64,000 nucleotides of DNA, taken from Apostichopus japonicus. Taxonomy: Eukaryota > Echinodermata > Holothuroidea > Aspidochirotida > Stichopodidae. Positions 51,541 to 64,000 of the stretch are shown in pieces. The stretch is taken from assembly GCF_037975245.1 (NCBI RefSeq), contig NC_092563.1, positions 17,165,594 through 17,229,593 of the forward strand. Reading direction: 5' to 3'. Below the pieces are notes generated by a model, which was given only the letters and a program-made list of their open reading frames with translations, was not told the DNA's origin and did not search any database. Position numbers and translations under genes: made by a program. Each line of letters starts with the position of its first letter. The first letter of the stretch is position 1.

Positions 51541-52046
51541 TGTCTGTTGATTGTCCACCTTTCCCTCTGATACATATAGCATTACCTCCATCTTCTTTCG
51601 TCATCACAGTCATGGCTGTCCTACGTTATCATTCACCTTCATCGTATTCATTCTTCTAATCCTGTCTTTTTCCGCCTTTAATCGTTCCGACTTAATCGCC
51701 GTGCAAGTCTACATCCATGAATTTGCTTGCGCAGTCTTCCTCTTATGATCTTTTATCATCAACGTCCTAGAACCTCATCCACCTTCATCCGACTCAATCA
51801 TCCTTCATTCGTGGACTCCCCTTGTTCTTCTTCAGTCTTTATCCATCTTTTATCATCGTCGCCCTGCAACCTCATCCATCTTCATCCCACTCTATCATCC
51901 TTCACTCGTGGACCCCCCTTGTTCTTCTTCTGGTGGCATCGACTAGTGTCTTAATCCATCTTCCACCCACATAATCCACAATCCACTGTCATCATCCATC
52001 ATCATAAGATGTCGTAGTCATGCGTCTTAATCCATATTCTTCTGCA
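51540..52046 (-). repeat. degenerate edge of the large satellite
   Basis: Two ~105-bp related pieces (about 51745-51852 and 51853-51950) share cctcatccaccttcatcc, 'tcgtggac-ccccttgttc' and ttcttct. On the minus strand this follows the last satellite acceptor (cag ending 52048) and could be the end of a transcript, or just the decayed array border. Confidence 0.6.
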
Positions 52047-53450
52047 TCTGAAAAACAAGGCTAGAAAAACAGTTAGAACATATCAAATACATAACCCACC
52101 CATTAACCCTGGGACCCCCCCCCCCCTCCTCTTATGGTGGCATCGTCCAGCATCTTAATCCATCTCCTTACGTCTGCGTCCGCCTTCCACCTTCCACACC
52201 CAACATCCTCCTTCTGCATCTGAAAAACAATGCTAGAAAAACAGTTAGAACAAATCAAATACATAACCCACCCACTAACCCTGGGACCCCTCCCCTTCTT
52301 CTGGTGGCAACGTCCAGCATCTTAATCCAACTCCTTCCATCTGCGTCCACCTTCCACACCCATCATCCTCCTTCTTCTGCATCTGAAAAACAATGCTAGA
52401 AAAACAGTTAGAACATATCAAATACATAACCCACCCACTAACCCTGGGACCCCCCCCCCTCTTCTTCTGGTGGCAACGTCCAACATCTTAATCCAACTCC
52501 TTGCATCTGCGTCCACCTTCCACACACCCATCATCCTTCTTCTTCTGCATCTGAAACAACAAGGTTACAAGAATAGTTAGAACATATCAAATACATAACC
52601 CACCCACTTACCCTGGGACCCCCCTCCTTCTTCTGGTGGCATCGTCCAGCATCTTAATCCAACTCCTTCCGTCTGCGTCCACATTCCACACCCATCATAC
52701 TTCTTCTTCTGCATCTGAAACAACAAGGCTACAAGAATAGTTAGAACATATCAAATACATAACCCACCCACTAACCCTGGGACCCCCTCTTCTTCTGGTG
52801 GCATCGTCCAGCATCTTAATCAAACTCATTCCATCTGCAGCCACCTTCCACACCCACCATTGGTCTTCTGCATCTGAAAAAAAAGGCTAGAAAACAGTTA
52901 GAACATATCAAATACATAACCCACCCACTAACCCTGGGACTCCCCCCCCCCCCCGTCTTCTTCTGGTGGCATCGTCCAGCATCTTTATCCACCTCCCTAC
53001 GTCTGCGTCCACCTTCCATTCTCACCATCCCTCTTCTGCATCTGAAACAACAAGGCTAGAAAAACAGTAAGAACATATCAAAAACATTACCCACCCACTA
53101 ACCCTGGACCCCCCCTCTTATTCTGGTGGCATCTTCCAGCATCTTAATCCACCTCCTTACGTCTGCGTCCACCTTCCACACCCATCATTCTTCTTCTGCA
53201 TCTGAAAAACAAGGCTAGAAAAACAGATAGAACATATCATATACATAACCCACCCACTAACCCTGTGCCCCCCTTTCTTCTGGTGGCATCGTCCAGCATC
53301 TTAATCCAACTCCTTACGTCTGCGTCCACCTTCCACACCCATCATCCTTCTTCTGCATCTGAAACAACAAGGCTAGAAAAACAGTTAGAACATATCAAAT
53401 ACGTAACCCACCCACTAACCCTAGGACCCCCCCCCCCCCGTCTTCTTCTG
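52047..53450 (-). repeat. satellite, long-unit section (~165 bp)
   Basis: About eight units spaced near 165 bp. They share with the rest of the array 'catctgaaa-aacaaggcta', 'catatcaaatacataaccc' and cactaaccctggg. They also carry an extra ~40 bp (cttaatccaactccttccat, ctgcgtccaccttccacacc) absent from the short units. More diverged from each other than the right part. Confidence 0.9.
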
Positions 53451-56400
53451 GTGGCATCTTCCTGCGTCTTTATCCGTCTTCTTCTGCATCTGGAAAAACA
53501 AGGCTAGAAAAACAGATAGTACATATCAAATACATAACCCACCCACTAACCCTGAGACCCACCCCCGCCTCTTCTTCTGGTGGCATCTTCCTGCGTCTGT
53601 ATCCGTCTTCTTCTGCATCTGAAACAAGAAGGCAAGAAAAACAGTTAGAACATATCAAATACATAACCCACCCACTAACCCTGGGACCCCCCTCCCTCTT
53701 CTTCTGGTGGCATCTTCCTGCGTCTTTATCCGTCTTCTTCTGCATCTGAAACAACAAGGCAAGAAAAACGGTTAGAATATATCAAATACATAACCCACCC
53801 ACTAACCCTGGGCCCCCCCCCCCCGCCTCTTCTTCTGGTGGCATCTTCCTGCGTCTGTATCCGTCTTCTTCTGCATCTGAAACAACAAGGCAAGAAAAAC
53901 AGTTAGAACATATCAAATACATAACCCACCCACTAACCCTGGGACCCCCCTCCCTCTTCTTCTGGTGGCATCGTCCTGCGTCTTTATCCGTCTTCTTCTG
54001 CATCTGAAACAACAAGGCTAGAAAAACAGTTAGCACATATCAAATACATAACCCACCCACTAACCCTGGGAAACCCCTCCCCTCGTCTTCTTCTGGTGGC
54101 ATCGTCCTGCGTCTGTATCCGTCTTCTTCTGCATCTGAAACAACAAGGCAAGAAAAACAGTTAAAACATATTAAATACATAACCCACCCACTAACCCTGG
54201 GACCCCCCTCCCTCTTCCTCTGGTGGCATCGTTCTGCGTCTTTATCCGTCTTCTTCTGCATCTGAAAAAACAAGGCTAGAAAAACGGTTAGAACATATGA
54301 AATACATAACCCACCCACTAACCCTGGGACCCCCCTACTTCTGGTGGCATTATCCTGCGTCTGTATCCGTCTTCTTTGGCATCTGAAACAACAAGGCAAA
54401 AAAAAAACAGTTAGAACATATCAAATACATAACCCACCCACTAATCCTGGGACCCCCCACCTCCCCCCCCCCCGTCTTCTTCTGGTGGAATCATCCTGCG
54501 TCTTTATCCGTCTTCTTCTGCATCTGAAACAACAAGGCAAGAAAAACGGTTAGAACATATCAAATACATAACCCACCCACTAACCCTGGGACCTCCCCCC
54601 CGCCTCTTCTTCTGGTGGCATCTTCCTGCGTCTGTATACGTCTTCTTCTGCATCTGAAACAACAAGGCAAGAAAAACGGTTAGAACATATCAAATACATA
54701 ACCCACCCACTAACCCTGGGACCCCCCTCCCTCTTCTTCTGGTGGCATCGTCCTGCGTCTTTATCCGTCTGCTTCTGCATCTGAAACAACAAGGCAAGAA
54801 AAACAGTTAGAACATATCAAATACATAACCCACCCACTAACCCTGGGACCCCCCTCCCTCTTCTTCTGGTGGCATCGTCCTGCGTCTTTATCCGTCTTCT
54901 TCTGCATCTGAAACAACAAGGCTAGAAAAACAGTTAGCACATATCAAATACATAACCCACCCACTAACCCTGGGAAACCCCTCCCCTCGTCTTCTTCTGG
55001 TGGCATCGTCCTGCGTCTTTATCCGTCTTCTTCTGCATCTGAAACAACAAGGCAAGAAAAACAGTGAAAACATATTAAATACATAACCCACCCACTAACC
55101 CTGGGCCCCCCCCCCCGCCTCTTCTTCTGGTGGCATCTTCCTGCGTCTTTATCCGTCTTCTTCTGCATCTGAAACAACAAGGCAAGAAAAACGGTTAGAA
55201 CATATCAAATACATAACCCACCCACTAACCCTGGGACCCCCCTCTTCTTCTGGTGGCATCTTCCTGCGTCTGTATCCGTCTTCTTCTGCATCTGAAACAA
55301 CAAGGCAAGAAAAACGGTTAGAATATATCAAATACATAACCCACCCACTAACCCTGGGCCCCCCCCCCGCCTCTTCTTCTGGTGGCATCTTCCTGCGTCT
55401 GTATCCGTCTTCTTCTGCATCTGAAACAACAAGGCAAGAAAAACAGTTAGAACATATCAAATACATAACCCACCCACTAACCCTGGGACCCCCCTCCCTC
55501 TTCTTCTGGTGGCATCGTCCTGCGTCTTTATCCGTCTTCTTCTGCATCTGAAACAACAAGGCTAGAAAAACAGTTAGCACATATCAAATACATAACCCAC
55601 CCACTAACCCTGGGACCCCCCCCCCGTCTTCTTCTGGTGGCATCGTCCTGCGTCTTTATCCGTCTTCTTCTGCATCTGAAACAACAAGGCAAGAAAAACG
55701 GTTAGAACATATCAAATACATAACCCACCCACTAACCCTGGGACCCCCCTCTTCTTCTGGTGGCATCTTCCTGCGTCTGTATCCGTCTTCTTCTGCATCT
55801 GAAACAACAAAGCAAGAAAAACGGTTAGAATATATCAAATACATAACCCACCCACTAACCCTGGCCCCCCCCCCCCCCGCCTCTTCTTCTGGTGGCATCT
55901 TCCTGCGTCTGTATCCGTCTTCTTCTGCATCTGAAACAACAAGGCAAGAAAAACAGTTAGAACATATCAAATACATAACCCACCCACTAACCCTGGGACC
56001 CCCCTCCCTCTTCTTCTGGTGGCATCGTCCTTCGTCTTTATCCGTCTTCTTCTGCATCTGAAACAACAAGGCTAGAGAAACAGTTAGCACATATCAAATA
56101 CATAACCCACCCACTAACCCTGGGAAACCCCTCCCCTCGTCTTCTTCTGGTGGCATCGTCCTGCGTCTTTATCTGTCTTCTTCTGCATCTGAAACAACAA
56201 GGCTAGAAAAACAGTTAGCACATATCAAATACATAACACACCCACTAACCCTGGGAACCCCCCCCCCCCCTCGTCTTCTTCTGGTGGCATCGTCCTGCGT
56301 CTTTATCCGTCTTCTTCTGCATCTGAAACAACAAGGCAAGAAAAACGGTTAGAACATATCAAATACATAACCCACCCACTAACCCTGGGACCCCCCCCCC

Positions 56401-59400
56401 GTCTTCTTCTGGTGGCATCGTCCTGCGTCTTTATCCGTCTTCTTCTGCATCTGAAACAACAAGGCAAGAAAAACGGTTAGAACATATCAAATACATAACC
56501 CACCCACTAACCCTGGGACCCCCCCCCCCCGTCTTCTTCTGGTGGCATCGTCCTGCGTCTTTATCCGTCTTCTTCTGCATCTGAAACAACAAGGCAAGAA
56601 AAACGGTTAGAACATATCAAATACATAACCCACCCACTAACCCTGGGACCCCCCCCCCACTAACCCTGGGACCCCCCCCCCGTCTTCTTCTGGTGGCATC
56701 GTCCTGCGTCTTTATCCGTCTTCTTCTGCATCTGAAACAACAAGGCAAGAAAAACGGTTAGAACATATCAAATACATAACCCACCCACTAACCCTGGGAC
56801 CCCCCCTCTTCTTCTGGTGGCATCATCCTGCGTCTTTATCCGTCTTCTTCTGCATCTGAAACAACAAGGCAAGAAAAACAGTTAGAACATATCAAATACA
56901 TAACCCACCCACTAACCCTGAGACCCACCCCCGTCTTCTTCTGGTGGCATCGTCCTGCGTCTTTATCCGTCTTCTTCTGCATATGAAACAACAAGGCAAG
57001 AAAAACGGTTAGAACATATCAAATACTGGGACCCCCCCCCCGTCTTCTTCTGGTGGCATCGTCCTGCGTCTGTATCCGTCTTCTTCTGCATCTGAAACAA
57101 CAAGGCAAGTAAAACGGTTAGAACATATCAAAAACATAACCCACCCACTAACCCTGGGACCCCCCCCCCTCTTCTTTTGGTGGCATCTTCCTGCGTCTGT
57201 ATCCGTCTTCTTCTGCATCTGAAACAACAAGGCAAGAAAAACAGTTAGAACATATCAAATACATAACCCACCCACTAACCCTGGACCCCCCCCCCCGTCT
57301 TCTTCTGGTGGCATCTTCCTGCGTCTTTATCCGTCTTCTTCTGCATCTGAAACAACAAGGCAAGAAAAACGGTTAGAACATATCAAATACATAACCCACC
57401 CACTAACCCTGGGACCCCCCTCTTCTTCTGGTGGCATCTTCCTGCGTCTGTATCCGTCTTCTTCTGCATCTGAAACAACAAGGCAAGAAAAACGGTTAGA
57501 ATATATCAAATACATAACCCACCCACTAACCCTGGGCCCCCCCCCCGCCTCTTCTTCTGGTGGCATCTTCCTGCGTCTGTATCCGTCTTCTTCTGCATCT
57601 GAAACAACAAGGCAAGAAAAACAGTTAGAACATATCAAATACATAACCCACCCACTAACCCTGGGACCCCCCTCCCTCTTCTTCTGGTGGCATCGTCCTG
57701 CGTCTTTATCCGTCTTCTTCTGCATCTGAAACAACAAGGCTAGAAAAACAGTTAGCACATATCAAATACATAACCCACCCACTAACCCTGGGACCCCCCC
57801 CCCCGTCTTCTTCTGGTGGCATCGTCCTGCGTCTTTATCCGTCTTCTTCTGCATCTGAAACAACAAGGCAAGAAAAACGGTTAGAACATATCAAATACAT
57901 AACCCACCCACTAACCCTGGGACCCCGTCTCTTCTTCTGGTGGCATCTTCCTGCGTCTGTATCCGTCTTCTTCTGCATCTGAAACAACAAGGCAAGAAAA
58001 ACGGTTAGAATATATCAAATACATAACCCACCCACTAACCCTGGCCCCCCCCCGCCTCTTCTTCTGGTGGCATCTTCCTGCGTCTGTATCCGTCTTCTTC
58101 TGCATCTGAAACAACAAGGCAAGAAAAACAGTTAGAACATATCAAATACATAACCCACCCACTAACCCTGGGACCCCCCTCCCTCTTCTTCTGGTGGCAT
58201 CGTCCTGCGTCTTTATCCGTCTTCTTCTGCATCTGAAACAACAAGGCTAGAGAAACATTTAGCACATATCAAATACATAACCCACCCACTAACCCTGGGA
58301 AACCCCTCCCCTCGTCTTCTTCTGGTGGCATCGTCCTGCGTCTTTATCCGTCTTCTTCTGCATCTGAAACAACAAGGCAAGAAAAACAGTTAAAACATAT
58401 TAAATACATAACCCACCCACTAACCCTGGGACCCCCCTCCCTCTTCTTCTGGTCGCATCGTCCTGCGTCTTTATCCGTCTTCTTCTGCATCTGAAAAAAC
58501 AAGGCTAGAAAAACGGTTAGAACATATGAAATACATAACCCACCCACTAACCCTGGGACCCCCCCCCGTCTTCTTCTGGTGGCATCGTCCTGCGTCTTTA
58601 TCCGTCTTCTTCTGCATCTGAAACAACAAGGCAAGAAAAACAGTAAGAACATATCAAATACATAACCCACCCACTAACCCTGGGACCCCCCCGCCCTCTT
58701 CTTCTGGTGGCATCGTCCTGCGTCTTTATCCGTCTTCTTCTGCATCTGAAACAACAAGGCAAGAAAAACAGTTAGCACATATCAAATACATAAACCACCC
58801 ACTAACCCTGGGAACCCCCCCCCCTCGTCTTCTTCTGGTGGCATCGTCCTGCGTCTGTATCCGTCTTCTTCTGCATCTGAAATAACAAGGCAAGAAAAAC
58901 AGTTAAAACATATTAAATACATAACCCACCCACTAACCCTGGAACCCCCCTCCCTCTTCTTCTGGTGGCATCGTCCTGCGTCTTTATCTGTCTTCTTCTG
59001 CATCTGAAACAACAAGGCTAGAAAAACAGTTAGCACATATCAAATACATAACCCACCCACTAACCCTGGGAACCCCCCCCCCCCCCTCGTCTTCTTCTGG
59101 TGGCATCGTCCTGCGTCTTTATCCGTCTTCTTCTGCATCTGAAACAACAAGGGAAGAAAAACAGTTAAAACATATTAAATACATAACCCACCCACTAACC
59201 CTGGGACCTCCCTCCCTCTTCTTCTGGTCGCATCGTCCTGCGTCTTTATCCGTCTTCTTCTGCATCTGAAAAAACAAGGCTAGAAAAACGGTTAGAACAT
59301 ATGAAATACATAACCCACCCACTAACCCTGGGACCCCCCCCCCCGTCTTCTTCTGGTGGCATCGTCCTTCGTCTTTATCCGTCTTCTTCTGCATCTGAAA

Positions 59401-62400
59401 CAACAAGGCAAGAAAAACGGTTAGAACATATCAAATACATAACCCACCCACTAACCCTGGGACCCCCCCTCTTCTTCTGGTGGCATCATCCTGCGTCTTT
59501 ATCCGTCTTCTTCTGCATCTGAAACAACAAGGCAAGAAAAACAGTTAGAACATATCAAATACATAACCCACCCACTAACCCTGAGACCCACCCCCGTCTT
59601 CTTCTGGTGGCATCGTCCTGCGTCTTTATCCGTCTTCTTCTGCATATGAAACAACAAGGCAAGAAAAACGGTTAGAACATATCAAATACTGGGACCCCCC
59701 CCCCCCGTCTTCTTCTGGTGGCATCATCCTGCGTCTGTATCCGTCTTCTTCTGCATCTGAAACAACAAGGCAAGTAAAACGGTTAGAACATATCAAAAAC
59801 ATAACCCACCCACTAACCCTGGGACCCCCCCCTCTTCTTTTGGTGGCATCTTCCTGCGTCTGTATCCGTCTTCTTCTGCATCTGAAACAACAAGGCAAGA
59901 AAAACAGTTAGAACATATCAAATACATAACCCACCCACTAACCCTGGGACCCCCCCCCCCGTCTTCTTCTGGTGGCATCGTCCTGCGTCTTTATCCGTCT
60001 TCTTCTGCATCTGAAACAACAAGGCAAGAAAAACAGTTAGCACATATCAAATACATAACCCACCCACTAACCCTGGGACCCCACTTCTTCTGGTGGCATC
60101 TTCCTGCGTCTGTATCCGTCTTCTTCTGCATCTGAAACAACAAGGCAAAAAAAACAGTTAGAACATATCAAATACATAACCCACCCACTAACCCTGTAAC
60201 CCCCCACCTCCCCCCGTCTTCTTCTGGTGGAATCATCCTGCGTCTTTATCCGTCTTCTTCTGCATCTGAAACAACAAGGCAAGAAAAACGGTTAGAACAT
60301 ATCAAATACATAACCCACCGACTAACCCTGGGACCTCCCCCCCGCCTCTTCTTCTGGTGGCATCTTCCTGCGTCTGTATCCGTCTTCTTCTGCATCTGAA
60401 ACAACAAGGCAAGAAAAACAGAACATATCAAATACATAACCCACCCACTAACCCTGGGACCCCCCTCCCTCTTCTTCTGGTGGCATCGTCCTGCGTCTTT
60501 ATCCGTCTTCTTCTGCATCTGAAACAACAAGGCAAGAAAAACAGTTAGAACATATCAAATACATAACCCACCCACTAACCCTGGGACCCCCCTCCCTCTT
60601 CTTCTGGTGGCATCGTCCTGCGTCTTTATCCGTCTTCTTCTGCATCTGAAACAACAAGGCTAGAAAAACAGTTAGCACATATCAAATACATAACCCAACC
60701 ACTAACCCTGGGAACCCCCACCCCCCTCGTCTTCTTCTGGTGGCATCGTCCTGCGTCTTTATCCGTCTTCTTCTGCATCTGAAACAACAAGGGAAGAAAA
60801 ACAGTTAAAACATATTAAATACATAACCCACCCACTAACCCTGGGACCTCCCTCCGTCTTCTTCTGGTGGCATCGTCCTGCGTCTTTATCCGTCTTCTTC
60901 TGCATCTGAAAAAACAAGGCTAGAAAAACGGTTAGAACATATGAAATACATAACCCACCCACTAACCCTGGGACCCCCCCCCCGTCTTCTTCTGGTGGCA
61001 TCGTCCTGCGTCTTTATCCGTCTTCTTCTGCATCTGAAACAACAAGGCAAGAAAAACGGTTAGAACATATCAAATACATAACCCACCCACTAACCCTGGG
61101 ACCCCCCCCCCCCGTCTTCTTCTGGTGGCATCGTCCTGCGTCTTTATCCGTCTTCTTCTGCATCTGAAACAACAAGGCAAGAAAAACGGTTAGAACATAT
61201 CAAATACATAACCCACCCACTAACCCTGGGACCCCCCCCCCCGTCTTCTTCTGGTGGCATCGTCCTGCGTCTTTATCCGTCTTCTTCTGCATCTGAAACA
61301 ACAAGGCAAGAAAAACGGTTAGAACATATCAAATACATAACCCACCCACTAACCCTGGGACCCCCCCCCGTCTTCTTCTGGTGGCATCGTCCTGCGTCTT
61401 TATCCGTCTTCTTCTGCATCTGAAACAACAAGGCAAGAAAAACGGTTAGAACATATCAAATACATAACCCACCCACTAACCCTGGGACCCCGTCTCTTCT
61501 TCTGGTGGCATCTTCCTGCGTCTGTATCCGTCTTCTTCTGCATCTGAAACAACAAGGCAAGAAAAACAGTTAGAACATATCAAATACATAACCCACCCAC
61601 TAACCCTGGGACCCCCCTCCCTCTTCTTCTGGTGGCATCGTCCTGCGTCTTTATCCGTCTTCTTCTGCATCTGAAACAACAAGGCTAGAGAAACATTTAG
61701 CACATATCAAATACATAACCCACCCACTAACCCTGGGAAACCCCTCCCCTCGTCTTCTTCTGGTGGCATCGTCCTGCGTCTTTATCCGTCTTCTTCTGCA
61801 TCTGAAACAACAAGGCAAGAAAAACAGTTAAAACATATTAAATACATAACCCACCCACTAACCCTGGGACCCCCCTCCCTCTTCTTCTGGTCGCATCGTC
61901 CTGCGTCTTTATCCGTCTTCTTCTGCATCTGAAAAAACAAGGCTAGAAAAACGGTTAGAACATATGAAATACATAACCCACCCACTAACCCTGGGACCCC
62001 CCCCCCCCCCCCGTCTTCTTCTGGTGGCATCGTCCTGCGTCTTTATCCGTCTTCTTCTGCATCTGAAACAACAAGGCAAGAAAAACAGTAAGAACATATC
62101 AAATACATAACCCACCCACTAACCCTGGGACCCCCCCGCCCTCTTCTTCTGGTGGCATCGTCCTGCGTCTTTATCCGTCTTCTTCTGCATCTGAAACAAC
62201 AAGGCAAGAAAAACAGTTAGCACATATCATATACATAAACCACCCACTAACCCTGGGAACCCCCCCCCCCCTCGTCTTCTTCTGGTGGCATCGTCCTGCG
62301 TCTGTATCCGTCTTCTTCTGCATCTGAAATAACAAGGCAAGAAAAACAGTTAAAACATATTAAATACATAACCCACCCACTAACCCTGGGAACCCCCCTC

Positions 62401-64000
62401 CCTCTTCTTCTGGTGGCATCGTCCTGCGTCTTTATCTGTCTTCTTCTGCATCTGAAACAACAAGGCTAGAAAAACAGTTAGCACATATCAAATACATAAC
62501 CCACCCACTAACCCTGGGAACCCCCCCCCTCGTCTTCTTCTGGTGGCATCGTCCTGCGTCTTTATCCGTCTTCTTCTGCATCTGAAACAACAAGGGAAGA
62601 AAAACAGTTAAAACATATTAAATACATAACCCACCCACTAACCCTGGGACCTCCCTCCCTCTTCTTCTGGTGGCATCGTCCTGCGTCTTTATCCGTCTTC
62701 TTCTGCATCTGAAAAAACAAGGCTAGAAAAACGGTTAGAACATATGAAATACATAACCCACCCACTAACCCTGGGACCCCCCCCCCCGTCTTCTTCTGGT
62801 GGCATCGTCCTTCGTCTTTATCCGTCTTCTTCTGCATCTGAAACAACAAGGCAAGAAAAACGGTTAGAACATATCAAATACATAACCCACCCACTAACCC
62901 TAGGACCCCCCCCCCCCGTCTTCTTTTGGTGGCATCGTCCTGCGTCTTTATCCGTCTTCTTCTGCATCTGAAACAACAAGGCAAGAAAAACAGAACATAT
63001 CAAATACATAACCCACCCACTAACCCTGGGACCCCCCCCCCCGTCTTCTTCTGGTGGCATCGTCCTGCGTCTTTATCCGTCTTCTTCTGCATCTGAAACA
63101 ACAAGGCAAGAAAAACGGTTAGAACATATCAAATACATAACCCACCCACTAACCCTGGGACCCCCCCCCCCGTCTTCTTCTGGTGGCATCGTCCTGCGTC
63201 TTTATCCGTCTTCTTCTGCATCTGAAACAACAAGGCAAGAAAAACGGTTAGAACATATCAAATACATAACCCACCCACTAACCCTGGGACCCCCCCTCTT
63301 CTTCTGGTGGCATCATCCTGCGTCTTTATCCGTCTTCTTCTGCATCTGAAACAACAAGGCAAGAAAAACAGTTAGAACATATCAAATACATAACCCACCC
63401 ACTAACCCTGAGACCCACCCCCGTCTTCTTCTGGTGGCATCGTCCTGCGTCTTTATCCGTCTTCTTCTGCATATGAAACAACAAGGCAAGAAAAACGGTT
63501 AGAACATATCAAATACTGGGACCCCCCCCGTCTTCTTCTGGTGGCATCATCCTGCGTCTGTATCCGTCTTCTTCTGCATCTGAAACAACAAGGCAAGTAA
63601 AACGGTTAGAACATATCAAAAACATAACCCACCCACTAACCCTGGGACCCCCCCCCCCCTCTTCTTTTGGTGGCATCTTCCTGCGTCTGTATCCGTCTTC
63701 TTCTGCATCTGAAACAACAAGGCAAGAAAAACAGTTAGAACATATCAAATACATAACCCACCCACTAACCCTGGGACCCCCCCCCCCGTCTTCTTCTGGT
63801 GGCATCGTCCTGCGTCTTTATCCGTCTTCTTCTGCATCTGAAACAACAAGGCAAGAAAAACAGTTAGCACATATCAAATACATAACCCACCCACTAACCC
63901 TGGGACCCCACTTCTTCTGGTGGCATCTTCCTGCGTCTGTATCCGTCTTCTTCTGCATCTGAAACAACAAGGCAAAAAAAACAGTTAGAACATATCAAAT
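53451..64000 (-). repeat. satellite, short-unit section (~128 bp), runs off the window
   Basis: Roughly 80 units; measured spacings are 128-129 bp (for example gtggcatc at 57431, 57560, 57688 and 57816). Each unit holds gtggcatcgtcctgcgtc, ccgtcttcttctgcatctg, aaacaacaaggcaag, catatcaaatacataaccc, cactaaccctggg and a C run of variable length. Nearly identical multi-unit blocks recur. On the minus strand the units resemble an exon plus a 61-nt intron (see findings). Minus-strand frames of 70-144 codons come from the near-multiple-of-three period and are not supported as proteins. Confidence 0.96.

Noticed and set aside
53782-63805. Satellite frames annotated as separate genes
   Set aside because: They start and stop with C-run length changes and repeat the same sequence; no codon signature or independent start sites. 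Described as satellite instead.

Overview
This window is animal genomic DNA: split genes with GT-AG introns, long introns, very dense repeats and AT-rich non-coding sequence. The recognisable genes (a virilizer/VIRMA orthologue and two WSCD-type sulfotransferases), together with the retroelement mix (CR1/L2-like LINEs, Penelope-like ends, tRNA-derived elements with a hammerhead ribozyme, hAT-like non-autonomous elements), suggest a marine invertebrate. An echinoderm-type deuterostome is my best guess, but the sequence does not prove the lineage.

Layout. 1-5979 (minus): the 5' end of VIRMA, five coding exons with matching phases; exon 5 runs off the left edge and a decayed LINE lies in intron 1. 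5980-16400: gene-poor, with a 137-bp tandem repeat (8286-9013), a 142-bp repeat carrying AGGTCA motifs (10440-10860), a duplicated 160-bp repeat (13150-13525) and element fragments. 16400-19380: a large TA microsatellite and a broken LINE. 20417-25576 and 29935-32970 (plus): two tandem paralogous sulfotransferase genes. Each has four coding exons, all introns in phase 1, and a type II membrane anchor encoded by exon 1. 26200-29160: TA tracts interleaved with a tRNA-like element and Penelope-like ends. 34960-49250: a mosaic of hAT-like non-autonomous elements (several with terminal inverted repeats and 8-bp target duplications), a tandem-duplicated segment, a 337-bp tandem element that joins a tRNA-like sequence to a canonical hammerhead ribozyme (39902-40374), and minisatellites of 21 bp and 43 bp. 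49250-51540: AT-rich, nothing recognised. 51540-64000: a roughly 12-kb satellite that runs off the right edge.

The two most interesting signals are the hammerhead-bearing tandem element and the 128-bp satellite. On the minus strand nearly every satellite unit looks like a purine-rich mini-exon plus a 61-nt intron with branch point, pyrimidine tract, AG and GT in place. VIRMA belongs to the nuclear m6A writer complex. The sulfotransferases are predicted Golgi enzymes. Nothing suggests that these genes work in one pathway. Exon structures were derived by eye from splice consensus, phase continuity and family similarity; no transcript evidence was available.
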